Shown: positions 49,741 through 59,141 of the stretch, piece by piece
How the letters are laid out: each line of letters opens with the position of its first letter
Numbering within the stretch: position 1 is the first letter of the stretch
Source of the DNA: Pseudomonadota bacterium
GTDB lineage: Bacteria > Desulfobacterota > Desulfovibrionia > Desulfovibrionales > Desulfovibrionaceae
NCBI GenBank assembly: GCA_023411815.1
Contig: JAEYOJ010000105.1
Location: 1 to 63,894 of the forward strand
Direction: 5' to 3'
DNA length: 63,894 nt
Notes under the pieces: generated by a model
The model's input: the letters and a program-made list of their open reading frames with translations, nothing else
What the model was told of the DNA's origin: nothing
The model's database searches: none
Made by a program: the position numbers and the translations under genes

Positions 49741-51936
49741 TCAGGCGTGCTCGTGCTCGCGTCGCGCCAGGCGGCGGCGGAGCCACCAGACGGCCAGCAG
49801 AATGACACCGAAAACCGCCAGGGCCAGGAGCACGTTGGTCCAGCTCGGCTGGCGGATGAGCCGGCCCAGGCTGTCACCCAGCAGAGTGATGGCCAGCACG
49901 CCTGGGAACATGCCCACGGCCGTGCCGAGCAGGTAGTCGAAAAAGCGGATGTGCGAGGCGCCGGCGATGAGGTTGACCACGCCGAAGGGCGCCACGGGCA
50001 GGTTGCGCACGATGGCCATGGCCAGCACGCCCTGGCGGGCCATGGCCCGGCTCAGGCGGTTGATGCGCTTGCCAGCGAGGTTGCGCAGCATGTCCTTGCC
50101 AAGCAGCCCGCCCAGGAAGTACCCGGCCACGGCCCCGAGCATGCACCCGCCGAAGGCGTAGGCGAAACTGATCCAGGGTCCGAACAGCACGGCCACGGCC
50201 ACGACCATGAGCGTGACCGGGACCATGAGCACGCTGCCCACGGTCAGGCCGCCGAGCACAAGCAGGGGTTCCAGGGAGGAGCCGCGCAGGCTCCGCCCCA
50301 GGGCCGTGAGCTTGCCCAGGCTCAGCCATTCGCCCAGCGGGCCGAATTTCCAGGCCAGGGCCAGGCCGATGAAAGCGATGAGCAGCAGGATCGGCAAGAT
50401 GTAGGCGGTGCGCCCACGCATGCCCGATTCGGGCGAGTCGAAGAAGAACATGTCGATCAACCTGTCCATGGCCATGGGTTTTTCGGGATCGAGCAGCGAA
50501 TGGTCCAGCAGGTCCGGGTCCACCCAGTCGGGGGCGGTGGACTCCAGGGGGCGCAGGCTGCGGCCCTCGCCGCGCAGGGCCTCCACTGTGGCGATGAGCG
50601 ATCCGGTCTCTTCCAGGCCCGCGGCCACGAGACCGGGCGGCACGCCCAGGTGCTCGCCCAGCAGGCGGTGCAGCAGCCTGGATATGGCCTCCCGCAACGC
50701 CTCACCGCCCGGATCGCCCGGCGCGCACTCCAAGGACAGGTCGCATTCGCTGTCCAGCCCCATGGAGCGGTTGCTCAGGTTGGCCGAGCCGATGCGCAGG
50801 AAGCAGTCGTCGATGATCATGACCTTGGAATGCAGGTGCATGCTCGCGCCGTTGTTCAGGTTCGGCACGTAGGGATAATACAGGCGCAGGCGCCCGTGCT
50901 TGTCGGCTTCGAACAGCCGGCGCAGGGTGCGCACGCGCAGGCCGTCCATGACTCCCTGCTCCAGCCAGCCCGGACTCCGGAAAGGCACGGCCAGCACGAT
51001 CTCCGGGCCTTGCGGCCGGCGCAGGCTCTCGCACAGTGAACCGCACACGACGTCGGAAGTGAAGTACTGGGTTTCTATGTAGATGTATCTCCCGGCCGCG
51101 CCGATGGAATCCTTGAAGAGCCGTTCGACCTGGCGCAAGGGCTTGCGCGTCTTGTAGGCCGGCAGGGTCAGGCTGATGCCCACGCGCGCGTTGCGCGCAT
51201 CCACGGGCACGCCCCGCGGCCAGGGCATGTCCGCGCGGGGCTCCGGCTTGGGCAGGCGCCGGCCCCTGGCCCAGACCCAGCGCTGGCGGAACAGCTCGCC
51301 CAGGCCGGTCGCGGCCTCGCCATCCACCAGTACCTGCACGTCATGAAACGGCGGGTAGGGCGTGCCACCGGGCGTCACGCGCAGCGGATTCACCGGGTCG
51401 TGCTCGGGCGTGTCCCAGCGGTGGTGCGTCAGGTCCAGTCCGCCGGAAAAGGCCAGGCTGTCGTCCACCACGACGATCTTCTGGTGCTGGGAGGCGGTCA
51501 TGGGATGGGCGTCGTCCATGACCAGGTGCACCCTGTGGTGCGTGGCCCAGCCGAGCTTGACCACCGGCAGCATCTCCCGCTCCATGGCATAGAGCATGGC
51601 GAAGTCCCAATCCAGGATATAAATGTGCAATCCCGGTCGGCTGCGCGCCAGATGGTTCAGGAAGTTCCCGAGCCGGTAGCGCTCCTCGTCCTCGGCCCTG
51701 GGCAGGCCGCGCAGCAGCTTGACTCGGCTGTTCACGTCCCAGCCGGCGATGAATATGCTGCGCCGGGCCGCCTCGCAGGCCGCCACGAAGGCCCGGAAGT
51801 AGTCGGCCCCGTCCACCAGGAACGCGGCGCGCGGGCACCCGGCCACGCGCCAGCAGTTCTGGCCCTCCTGCAGTATGGGGAAGGCGGGCGCATCATCATG
51901 GGACCATGGCTCGGGTCGGGCTAAAGCTGGCAGCAT
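49741..51936 (-). CDS. Phospholipase D/cardiolipin synthase-like domain fused to a VTT (DedA-like) membrane domain
   Basis: A 731-residue protein. Residues about 30-480 are a phospholipase D unit with two HKD motifs: HQKIVVVDD (His151, Lys153, Asp158) and HLHSKVMIIDD near 375, each followed by the GS/GSAN loop. Residues about 505-731 are a membrane domain with FGPWISFAYAFGGCMLGAVAGYFLG and VRNLPVAPFGVVNLIAGAS, the VTT/SNARE-associated signature, and end in a basic tail. PLD-VTT fusions likely synthesise or remodel phospholipid and move lipid across the bilayer. It is upstream of recN with 107 bases between. Confidence 0.9.
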   Translation of the reverse strand: MLPALARPEPWSHDDAPAFPILQEGQNCWRVAGCPRAAFLVDGADYFRAFVAACEAARRSIFIAGWDVNSRVKLLRGLPRAEDEERYRLGNFLNHLARSRPGLHIYILDWDFAMLYAMEREMLPVVKLGWATHHRVHLVMDDAHPMTASQHQKIVVVDDSLAFSGGLDLTHHRWDTPEHDPVNPLRVTPGGTPYPPFHDVQVLVDGEAATGLGELFRQRWVWARGRRLPKPEPRADMPWPRGVPVDARNARVGISLTLPAYKTRKPLRQVERLFKDSIGAAGRYIYIETQYFTSDVVCGSLCESLRRPQGPEIVLAVPFRSPGWLEQGVMDGLRVRTLRRLFEADKHGRLRLYYPYVPNLNNGASMHLHSKVMIIDDCFLRIGSANLSNRSMGLDSECDLSLECAPGDPGGEALREAISRLLHRLLGEHLGVPPGLVAAGLEETGSLIATVEALRGEGRSLRPLESTAPDWVDPDLLDHSLLDPEKPMAMDRLIDMFFFDSPESGMRGRTAYILPILLLIAFIGLALAWKFGPLGEWLSLGKLTALGRSLRGSSLEPLLVLGGLTVGSVLMVPVTLMVVAVAVLFGPWISFAYAFGGCMLGAVAGYFLGGLLGKDMLRNLAGKRINRLSRAMARQGVLAMAIVRNLPVAPFGVVNLIAGASHIRFFDYLLGTAVGMFPGVLAITLLGDSLGRLIRQPSWTNVLLALAVFGVILLAVWWLRRRLARREHEHA

Positions 51937-52259
51937 GCCACGGATACTACATGACGTCGCTGCGCGGGCAACTGTTTCCTGCGCGTGCGGGAGCCGCGGC
52001 GGCCATCGGTCGCCTCCGCCGCCCGGGAGAGAACGACTCCGGACCGCGATTAATAATACGAGGCTGCTTGCGCCGGGGGTAGACTGCGCCGGTTATGTCA
52101 TGCCCAGCCCCGAGATAGGGCTCACTGGGAGTGTTCGCGGCTTTGACATCGGGGGAAAGGGAGTGCAAGCATGCTGCAGCCGATCTCGCAAACGCTGAGC
52201 GACTCCAGCCTGGCTTGTCACTTGCAGCACCTCCGCATCCAAAAAGGAAGGAGATAGCT
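51937..52259. other. Intergenic region upstream of gmd
   Basis: No coding frame or tRNA seen. GATTAATAATACG near 52050 may be part of a promoter. The segment around 52080-52200 is GC-rich and might fold, but no riboswitch core was recognised. Confidence 0.35.
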
Positions 52260-52265
52260 TTGCCT

Positions 52266-53414
52266 ATGAAGAAAGCGCTCATTACGGGCATAACGGGTCA
52301 GGACGGCGCGTACCTGGCCGAGCTTCTGCTCGCCAAGGGCTACGAGGTGCACGGACTTAAGCGCCGCTCGTCGCTGTTCAACACGGACCGCATCGACCAC
52401 CTGTACCAGGACCCGCACGTGGAGAGCCGCCGGCTCATCCTGCACTACGGGGATCTGACCGACTCGACGAACCTCATCCGGGTCATGCAGGAGGTCAAAC
52501 CCGACGAACTCTACAACCTGGCGGCCCAGAGCCACGTGAAGGTCTCCTTCGAAAGCCCCGAGTACACGGCCAACTCCGATGCGCTGGGCACGCTCAGGCT
52601 TCTGGAGGCCATGCGCATCCTGGGCCTTGAGAAAAAGACCCGCTTCTACCAGGCCTCGACGTCCGAGCTGTATGGACTCGTGCAGGAAACGCCCCAGACC
52701 GAGAAGACGCCGTTTTACCCGCGCTCGCCGTATGCCGTGGCCAAGCTGTACGGCTACTGGATCACGGTCAACTACCGCGAGGCCTACGGCATGTACGCCT
52801 GCAACGGCATCCTGTTCAACCACGAGTCGCCCATGCGCGGCGAAACCTTCGTCACGCGCAAGATCACCAGGGCGCTTAGCCGTATCGTGCTCGGGCTGCA
52901 GGAAAAGCTGTTCCTCGGCAACATGAACGCCAAGCGCGACTGGGGCCACGCCAAGGACTACGTGGAGATGCAGTGGCTCATGCTGCAGCAGGACACGCCC
53001 GACGACTACGTCATCGCCACGGGCCGGCAGTTCTCTGTGCGCCAGTTCGTGACCATCGCCGCGGCCGAGCTTGGCATCGAGCTCGACTGGCGCGGCAAGG
53101 GGCTTGAAGAAACCGGCGTGGTGGCCGGCTTCGACGCGGCGCTTTTGCGCGAGAAGCTGAACGGCTCCTGCCATATCAACGGACATCTCAAGCCAGGAAC
53201 CGAGCTTGTGGCCGTGGACCCGCGCTATTTCAGGCCCACGGAAGTCGAGTCGCTTTTGGGCGACGCTTCCAAGGCAAGGACCAAGCTCGGCTGGACGCCC
53301 AGGATAAGCTTCGAGGACATGGTGCGCGAGATGGTCCGCGAGGATCTGGACTTGGCCGCGCGCGACGAGGTCTGCAAGCGCGAGGGCTTCAAGGTCTACG
53401 ACTACCACGAGTAG
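52266..53414 (+). CDS. gmd: GDP-mannose 4,6-dehydratase
   Basis: A 382-residue extended SDR enzyme that converts GDP-mannose to GDP-4-keto-6-deoxymannose. The NAD(P) site is ITGITGQDGAYLAE, with the Gmd-specific LKRRSSLFNTDRIDHLY next. The catalytic set is STSELYG and the Tyr-x3-Lys in YPRSPYAVAKLYGYW. FNHESPMRGETFVTRKI and KVDP-type RYFRPTEVESLLGD close the substrate pocket. AAGGAAGGAGATAGC precedes; an in-frame TTG at 52260 fits the spacing better than ATG 52266. fcl begins 11 bases after the stop. Confidence 0.96.
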   Translation: MKKALITGITGQDGAYLAELLLAKGYEVHGLKRRSSLFNTDRIDHLYQDPHVESRRLILHYGDLTDSTNLIRVMQEVKPDELYNLAAQSHVKVSFESPEYTANSDALGTLRLLEAMRILGLEKKTRFYQASTSELYGLVQETPQTEKTPFYPRSPYAVAKLYGYWITVNYREAYGMYACNGILFNHESPMRGETFVTRKITRALSRIVLGLQEKLFLGNMNAKRDWGHAKDYVEMQWLMLQQDTPDDYVIATGRQFSVRQFVTIAAAELGIELDWRGKGLEETGVVAGFDAALLREKLNGSCHINGHLKPGTELVAVDPRYFRPTEVESLLGDASKARTKLGWTPRISFEDMVREMVREDLDLAARDEVCKREGFKVYDYHE

Positions 53415-53424
53415 GGGGAGCCAA

Positions 53425-54375
53425 GTGGACAAGGGCAGCAAGATATACGTGGCCGGCCACCGGGGCCTGGTGGGCTCGGCCATCGCGCGCCGGCTGCGCA
53501 CCGAAGGCTTTACCAACATCCTCACGCGCACGCACAAGGAGCTGGACCTGCTGGAGCAGGCGGCCGTGCGCCGCTTCTTCGAGGAGGAGCGGCCCGAGTA
53601 CGTGTTCCTGGCCGCGGCCAAGGTCGGGGGCATCCACTCCAACGACACGTATCCGGCCGAGTTCATCCGCGACAACCTGCTCATCCAGACCAACGTCATC
53701 GACGCGGCCTGGAAAAGCGGGGTCAGGAAGCTCTGTTTCCTCGGCTCCTCGTGCATCTACCCAAAGCTCGCGCCCCAGCCGATGAAGGAGGAGCACCTGC
53801 TGAGCGGGCCGCTCGAGCCGACCAACGAGTGGTACGCGGTGGCCAAGATCGCGGGCATCAAGATGTGCCAGGCCTATCGCCGCCAGTACGGCTTCTCGGC
53901 CATCTCGCTCATGCCCACGAACCTCTACGGACCAAACGACAACTTCGACCTGGAAAATTCGCACGTCTTGCCGGCGCTTCTGCGCAAGTTCCACGAGGCC
54001 AAGGAGAGCGGCGCGCCCGAGGTGGTCGTGTGGGGCACGGGTAGTCCCAGGCGGGAGTTCCTGCACGTGGACGACATGGCGGATGCAAGCGTGCACCTCA
54101 TGCTAAATTATGACGGCGAGCAGATCGTCAACGTGGGCGTGGGCCACGACGTGACCATTGCCGAGCTGGCCGGGCACGTGCGCGCCGCCGTGGGCTTTGA
54201 CGGCCGGATCGTGTTCGACCCAAGCATGCCCGACGGCACGCCGAGAAAGCTCCTGGACGTGTCCAGGCTGCACGCCACGGGCTGGCGGGCCAGGATCCCT
54301 CTGGACGAAGGCATCCGTCAAACGTATGAGTGGTACCTGGAGAACGTGGCTCCTCCGAAGGCCATGGCGATCTGA
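53425..54375 (+). CDS. fcl: GDP-L-fucose synthase
   Basis: A 316-residue SDR epimerase/reductase that turns GDP-4-keto-6-deoxymannose into GDP-L-fucose. It opens KIYVAGHRGLVGSAIARRL, has the GGIHSN segment and FLGSSCIYPKLAPQPMKEE, with the catalytic Tyr and Lys in EWYAVAKIAGIKMC. MPTNLYGPNDNFD is typical of this enzyme. It starts with GTG after GTAGGGGGAGCCAA. It follows gmd at once, so the two give a complete GDP-fucose branch. Confidence 0.96.
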   Translation: MDKGSKIYVAGHRGLVGSAIARRLRTEGFTNILTRTHKELDLLEQAAVRRFFEEERPEYVFLAAAKVGGIHSNDTYPAEFIRDNLLIQTNVIDAAWKSGVRKLCFLGSSCIYPKLAPQPMKEEHLLSGPLEPTNEWYAVAKIAGIKMCQAYRRQYGFSAISLMPTNLYGPNDNFDLENSHVLPALLRKFHEAKESGAPEVVVWGTGSPRREFLHVDDMADASVHLMLNYDGEQIVNVGVGHDVTIAELAGHVRAAVGFDGRIVFDPSMPDGTPRKLLDVSRLHATGWRARIPLDEGIRQTYEWYLENVAPPKAMAI

Positions 54376-54380
54376 TCCCG

Positions 54381-55712
54381 GTGCGCTCAGTCTCCTCCGC
54401 CAGGCCGCGCGTGCTCGTGCACGGGCTCAACTACGCGCCGGAGCCCGTGGGCGCGGGCAAGTACACGGCCGAGATGGCCGAGGGCCTGGCCCTGCGCGGC
54501 TTCGACGTGCGCGTGGTCACGGCCCGTCCTTACTATCCCTGGTGGCGGGCGGCGCCGAAGTCCGCCGGCTGGTCCTGGCGCGAGGAGCGCGCGGGCGTGC
54601 GCGTGCAACGCTGCCCGCTGCACGTGCCGGCAAGCCCCGGCGGCTTGAGCCGCATGGTCCATCTGGCCAGCTTCGCGGCTTCCAGTCTGCCCATCATGGC
54701 GTGCAATCTCACCTGGCGGCCGCAGGTGGTTCTTGCCGTAGCCCCGACCCTGGCCTGTGCGCCGGCTGCCCTGGCCCTGTCCCGCGCATGCGGCGCGGCG
54801 GCTTGGCTGCACGTGCAGGACCTGGAATTGGACCTGGGACGGGCCATGGAGCTGATTCCCGGCGGTCTGCTCGGCAGGGCCGGACTGGCCATGGCCCAGA
54901 GTTACGAACGTCTGCTGCTGACCCGCTTCGATCGCGTCTCGGCCGTGTCGCGCTCCATGATTCTGGCCCTGGAGCGCAAGGGCGTGCGGCCCGAACAAAT
55001 CAGCCTGCTGCCCAACTGGGCCGACCTGGAAGTCTTCAAACCAATCGAGCGAATGGAAGGCCAAGGCGTGCTGCGGACCATGCTCGGCGTGGAGCCAGGG
55101 CGCAGGGTCGTCCTGTATGCCGGGAGCATGGGCCGCAAGCAGGACCTGGACCTGGCGGCGCTGGGCGCACGGCTGCTGGCCCAGGATCGGCGGGAGGAAC
55201 CGCCGTTGTTTGTCTTTTGCGGCCAGGGGCCGGAGCTTGAGCGCCTGGCCCGGGACCATGGCGACGCCACGAACCTGCGTTTCCTGCCCTTGCAGCCCGA
55301 AGCGACGCATGCGGCCATGCTCGCCGAGGCCGACGCGCACCTGCTGCCCCAGAGACCCGGCGCCGATGGCCGCTGCATGCCTTCCAAGCTGGTATCCATC
55401 CTTGCCAGCGGCGGGCCGGTGGCGGCCACGGCCGCGCCCGGCAGCGAGCTGGCCCGCGTGGTGACCGAGGCCGGCGGCCTGGTCGTGGCGCATGCCGATG
55501 CCGAAGCCCTGGCCCGCGCCGTAAGCTTGTTGCTGACGGATGAGGCCTTGCGCCGGGCGGCGCGCATCGAAGCCCGGGCCTACGCCGAGCTGCATATGGA
55601 CAGAAAAGCGATTCTGGACGGCTTTGGCCGGGTGCTGCTGGAAGCGGTTCCGGGCAAGGGCGACTTCAATACAACCGATCCGCGTACCTCTTGTCGAAGC
55701 CTCTCGCGATGA
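54381..55712 (+). CDS. WcaI-like GT4 glycosyltransferase
   Basis: A 443-residue GT-B transferase. The N-terminal domain opens RVLVHGLNYAPEPVGAGKYTAEMAEGL, split here at about residue 20, then VRVVTARPYYPWW, both typical of colanic-acid WcaI. WLHVQDLELDLG and the C-terminal LPLQPEATHAAMLAEADAHLLPQ and CMPSKLVSILASGGPVAAT carry the donor site. It probably transfers fucose or another sugar in exopolysaccharide or LPS synthesis. GTG 54381 lies 5 bases after the fcl stop but has no clear ribosome site, so translation may be coupled. Its last 47 bases overlap the opposing phosphoesterase gene. Confidence 0.88.
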   Translation: MRSVSSARPRVLVHGLNYAPEPVGAGKYTAEMAEGLALRGFDVRVVTARPYYPWWRAAPKSAGWSWREERAGVRVQRCPLHVPASPGGLSRMVHLASFAASSLPIMACNLTWRPQVVLAVAPTLACAPAALALSRACGAAAWLHVQDLELDLGRAMELIPGGLLGRAGLAMAQSYERLLLTRFDRVSAVSRSMILALERKGVRPEQISLLPNWADLEVFKPIERMEGQGVLRTMLGVEPGRRVVLYAGSMGRKQDLDLAALGARLLAQDRREEPPLFVFCGQGPELERLARDHGDATNLRFLPLQPEATHAAMLAEADAHLLPQRPGADGRCMPSKLVSILASGGPVAATAAPGSELARVVTEAGGLVVAHADAEALARAVSLLLTDEALRRAARIEARAYAELHMDRKAILDGFGRVLLEAVPGKGDFNTTDPRTSCRSLSR

Positions 55713-56391
55713 TCCTTGCCGCCGTGTCCTTGTAGTCGTACTCCACGCGGCGCAGTTCCACGCTGTGCGCCTTCCTGTCCCACAGAACGTATTTGGCGCG
55801 GTTGTCGCCGTCGCGGGGCTGGCCCACGCTGCCCACGTTGATGATGTAACGGTAGGAAGGAACAATTGGGTTCAGCCCCGGGCGGAGCTCGTCCTTGGTG
55901 ACGCGCTCGCCGTCGTGCCATACGAGCAGCAACTCGTGGGTGTGGCCCACGAAGCAGATGCGCTCCCGCGCGGCCTCGAAGATGCCGCGCAGCTTCTGTT
56001 TGTCGGCCTGGAAGAGATAGGTCGTCGGGCTTTCCGGCGGCAGGCCGTGCACGAAGCGCGCGCCGTGACGCACGATGAAGCGCGGCAGCTGGCGGATGTA
56101 GTCCATGGAGTCCGGGGAGAGGAACGTGGCGGTATGCCGCAGGGCCTCGCGGGCGTGCGGATTGAAGTCGTCGAGAAGCGCGGGATCGGCCAGGGCCTGC
56201 TCGTGGTTGCCCATGACCATGGAGATGCCACGCTCGCGCACGAGGCTCAGGCACTCTTCGGGCTCGGGGCCGTAACCCACGGTGTCGCCCAGGCAGACGA
56301 CATCCTCGGCCCGCTGGTCTTCCATGTCCGCAAGGACCCGGCGCAAGGCGTTCAGGTTGCCGTGGATGTCCGAGATGACGGCTATGCGCAT
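55666..56391 (-). CDS. Calcineurin-like metallophosphoesterase (YfcE/MJ0936-type)
   Basis: A 241-residue protein with all metal motifs of the family: ISDIHGNLNAL, LGDTVGYGPEP, MGNHEQAL and FVGHTHELLLV. VGYGPEP and the INVGSVGQPRDGD segment place it with small cytoplasmic phosphodiesterases and serine/threonine phosphatase-like enzymes. The natural substrate is unknown. Start at ATG 56391, directly before the first strand. It overlaps the 3' end of the glycosyltransferase gene tail to tail and is 42 bases downstream of the htrA-like gene on the same strand. Confidence 0.88.
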   Translation of the reverse strand: MRIAVISDIHGNLNALRRVLADMEDQRAEDVVCLGDTVGYGPEPEECLSLVRERGISMVMGNHEQALADPALLDDFNPHAREALRHTATFLSPDSMDYIRQLPRFIVRHGARFVHGLPPESPTTYLFQADKQKLRGIFEAARERICFVGHTHELLLVWHDGERVTKDELRPGLNPIVPSYRYIINVGSVGQPRDGDNRAKYVLWDRKAHSVELRRVEYDYKDTAARIIARGFDKRYADRLY

Positions 56392-56433
56392 GGCATCCAG
56401 GCTAGCAGAGACCGGCACGAGGGGAAAGGCCGG

Positions 56434-57819
56434 TTACATGCGCAGGCGCACGATATAGGTCCGGCCGCCGCGCGCCACCTTCATGAGTACCATGTTCTTG
56501 AGGCGGTAGCGCGAGAAGGCCTTGGTGAAATCGTCGGCATTGGCCATGTGGTACGCGCCGATCTGCAGGATGGCGTCGCCCGGTCGAAGGCCGAGCTTGC
56601 CGGCCGGGCTGCTCGGATTCACGCTGCCGATGGCCGCGACGCCGCGCGAGGCGCGTTCGTCGATGCCCAGACCCCAGCGTTCGGCGGCCAGGCGTTTGGC
56701 CGTTGCGGCGTCGAAGCGCGCGCCCCGGACCTCCTTCCTCAGGAGCTTCCCGTCGCGCTGCACGCTCAGCGTCATGGTCTGGTCCACGGTGTAGTTGCGC
56801 AGGATATCCAGGTAGTGATCCTTGTCCTGCACGGTCAAGCCATCGATGGCCGTGAGCACGTCGCCGGGTTTGAGGCCGGCGCTCGCGCCGGGCGTGCCGG
56901 GACGCACCAGGGTGATGAGCATGCCGGCGCAGCGGGTCAGGCCGAAGTAGCTGGCCGAGGCCTGGTCCAAGTCCTGGCCGTCCAGTCCGAGCCAGATGTG
57001 GGCCACGCGGCCCGAGGCGATCAATTCGTCCACCACGCGGCGGGCCTTGTTGACGGGAATGGCGAAGCCGATGCCCTGAGCCTGGGCCTGGATGGCCGTA
57101 TTGATGCCGATGAGCTCGCCCAGGATGTTGAGCAGCGGGCCGCCGGAATTGCCGGGATTGATGGCCGCGTCGGTCTGGATGAAGTCCGTGAAGGCGATCT
57201 CGTCCTTGCGCACGGTGCGGTTGACCGCCGAGACCACGCCGGTGGTCACGGTATGCGTGAAGCCGAAGGGATTGCCGATGGCGATGACGGTTTCGCCGAT
57301 GAGGATGGAGGACGAGTCGCCCATGGCGGCCTGGGGCAGGGCCTGGCCCTTCAGATCCTTTTTGTCCACGCGCAGCACGGCCAGGTCGAAGTCCGGGTCC
57401 GCGCCCACCATCTCCACGGCGAACTCGCGGCCGTCCTGCAGGCGCACTGTCACGTCCGTGGCCTCGGCCACGACGTGGGCGTTGGTCAGGATAAGCCCGG
57501 CCCTGCCGTCGATGATGACGCCCGAGCCCAGGTTGGTGGCGATGACCGTGCGCCTGCCTTCGGGGAACATCTGGCCGAAGAAGGGCTGCATCTCCTGGCC
57601 GAAGAAGTCGGCGAAGGGGTTCATGCTGCGCTGCTCCTGGCGGGCGGCCGTGATGTTGACCACTGCGGGCGCGACCTTTTCCACGGCGCGCACGATGGGC
57701 GAGCGCCGCAGGTCGCTGTCCGGCGTCTGCGCAGGGGCGGACGCTTCGAAGGCCTGCATGAGCATCAGGCTGAATAGAAGAACTGCAGCGAGGCGGACAG
57801 TTGGTGAAAACGCGCGCAT
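56434..57819 (-). CDS. HtrA/DegP-family periplasmic serine protease
   Basis: A 461-residue exported protease/chaperone with a signal peptide to about residue 30. The trypsin-like triad is His in LILTNAHVV, Asp in DPDFDLAVL and Ser in INPGNSGGPL. Two PDZ domains follow (about 255-350, LGLDGQDLD to VQRDGK; about 380-461, VNPSSPAGKLGLRPGDAIL). It degrades or refolds misfolded envelope proteins. ATG 57819 is preceded by TTGGAGTGATC, better placed than the GTG six bases earlier. HtpX and Hsp20 genes lie next on the same strand, separated by a repeat pair. Confidence 0.93.
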   Translation of the reverse strand: MRAFSPTVRLAAVLLFSLMLMQAFEASAPAQTPDSDLRRSPIVRAVEKVAPAVVNITAARQEQRSMNPFADFFGQEMQPFFGQMFPEGRRTVIATNLGSGVIIDGRAGLILTNAHVVAEATDVTVRLQDGREFAVEMVGADPDFDLAVLRVDKKDLKGQALPQAAMGDSSSILIGETVIAIGNPFGFTHTVTTGVVSAVNRTVRKDEIAFTDFIQTDAAINPGNSGGPLLNILGELIGINTAIQAQAQGIGFAIPVNKARRVVDELIASGRVAHIWLGLDGQDLDQASASYFGLTRCAGMLITLVRPGTPGASAGLKPGDVLTAIDGLTVQDKDHYLDILRNYTVDQTMTLSVQRDGKLLRKEVRGARFDAATAKRLAAERWGLGIDERASRGVAAIGSVNPSSPAGKLGLRPGDAILQIGAYHMANADDFTKAFSRYRLKNMVLMKVARGGRTYIVRLRM

Positions 57820-58044
57820 GATCACTCCAAAGCAACAGGCCAGGGTCGAATACGAAGACTGAGTGCATGGACGCGCGGCAAGGCAGGTCCATGCCTGCGC
57901 CGTCCAATGCCCGACATCCGAATGGTTGCGTCTTACTCAACCACTACAGGGCCGCAAAAGTCCAGGACGAATTGTTCCGAGAACCATGGACAAGAGCCGG
58001 GAAGGGCTTTGCCCCCACCAGATCCCTGGGTTGGCATAATTCAA
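57820..58044. other. Promoter-side gap of the htrA-like gene
   Basis: No coding frame seen; leads into the repeat copies 6 and 7. Confidence 0.35.
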
Positions 58045-58110
58045 CCGAGAGAGGGCGCTGCCCTCTCTCGGACTCTCTCCCGCCAGGGAACGGCGCTCCC
58101 TGGACCCCCA
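58045..58110 (-). repeat. Dispersed intergenic hairpin repeat, copy 6
   Basis: Reverse copy: CCGAGAGAGGGC, GCT, GCCCTCTCTCGG (12-bp stem), then CCCGCCAGGG and CTCCCTGGACCC. Head-to-head with copy 7. Confidence 0.7.
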
Positions 58111-58158
58111 GTGTTGCGTCTTGTTTACAATGTGCTGTGATAGCGGCTTCAAAAAAAA

Positions 58159-58225
58159 CGCGGGGGCCAGGGGAATAATTCCCCTGGCGGGGTGAGGTCC
58201 GGAGAGGGGCGGCGCCCCTCGCCGG
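58159..58225 (+). repeat. Dispersed intergenic hairpin repeat, copy 7
   Basis: Forward copy: CGCGGGGGCCAGGGG, AATAATT, CCCCTGGCGGGG, then GGTCCGGAGAGGGGC and GCCCCTC. It ends 10 bases from the stop of the minus-strand htpX gene. Confidence 0.7.
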
Positions 58226-58235
58226 CTTCTCATCT

Positions 58236-59090
58236 TCAGCTTCTGCCCGCCATCTGACGCAGGCGCGCCACTCGCTCTTCAATCGGAGGATGGGTGGAGA
58301 ACAGGTTCATCATGCTGCGTCCCGAGAACGGGTTGACGATGAACATGTTTTCCGTGGCCTGGTTGCCGTGCAGGGGCACGCGCTCGCTGCCGCGGCTCAG
58401 CTTCTCCAGGGCCCCGGCCAGGGACAGGGGGCTGCGCGAGATGCGCGCGCCGGTCTCGTCGGCCAGGTATTCGCGCGAGCGGGAGATGGCGAACTGGATG
58501 ATGGTCGCGGCGATGGGCGCTACGATGGCCAGGGCCAAGGCCGCCAGAGGGTTGCCGCCACCCTCGTCGTCGCTGCTGCGGCCGAAGCCGAAGATGGCCG
58601 TCCATTTGACCCAGTTGGCCAGCATGACGATGGCTCCGGCGAGGACCGCGGCCACGGACTGCACGAGGATGTCGCGGTTCTTCACATGGGCCAGTTCGTG
58701 GGCGATGACGCCGCGCAACTCCTCGGGGCTGAGCAGGTGCATGATGCCCTCGGTGACGGCCACGACGGCGTTTTCCGGGTTGCGGCCCGTGGCGAAGGCG
58801 TTGGGGCTTTCCTGGGGCACGACGTAGAGCCTGGGCTTGGGAATGCGGGCCTCGGCGGCCAGTTCGTCCACCATGGCGTGCAGCATGGGCGCGTCCTCGG
58901 GCGCGAGCTCGCGAGCGCGGTACATGGCCAGGACGATCTTGTCCGAGAACCAGTAGCTGCCGACGTTCATGACGATGGCGAAGAGGAAGGCCAGCATGAG
59001 GCCGCTCCTGCCGCCGATGGCCTGGCCGATGAGCAGGACGATGGCGGTGAGCAGGCCGAGCAGCAGGCCCGTCTTGATCTGGCTGGACAT
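58236..59090 (-). CDS. htpX: Membrane zinc metalloprotease HtpX (M48B)
   Basis: A 284-residue inner-membrane protease. Two N-terminal helices (about 8-50) are followed by the zinc motif HELAH in LRGVIAHELAHVKNRD and the third ligand Glu in SREYLADETGA. Two more helices flank AVAAVLAGAIVMLAN. C-terminal NPFSGRSMMNLFSTHPPIEERV is typical of HtpX. It cleaves damaged membrane proteins together with FtsH. Near it are an HtrA and an Hsp20 gene, so this is an envelope/heat-stress group. Confidence 0.96.
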   Translation of the reverse strand: MSSQIKTGLLLGLLTAIVLLIGQAIGGRSGLMLAFLFAIVMNVGSYWFSDKIVLAMYRARELAPEDAPMLHAMVDELAAEARIPKPRLYVVPQESPNAFATGRNPENAVVAVTEGIMHLLSPEELRGVIAHELAHVKNRDILVQSVAAVLAGAIVMLANWVKWTAIFGFGRSSDDEGGGNPLAALALAIVAPIAATIIQFAISRSREYLADETGARISRSPLSLAGALEKLSRGSERVPLHGNQATENMFIVNPFSGRSMMNLFSTHPPIEERVARLRQMAGRS

Positions 59091-59141
59091 GGTGCTGTTG
59101 CTCCTGGTTGGGTTCTGGGTGGCGTCTCGGCGGCCGGCCGG

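Noticed and set aside
51937..52259. c-di-GMP or other riboswitch before gmd
   Set aside because: The region folds locally but lacks the GEMM core and any other known core.
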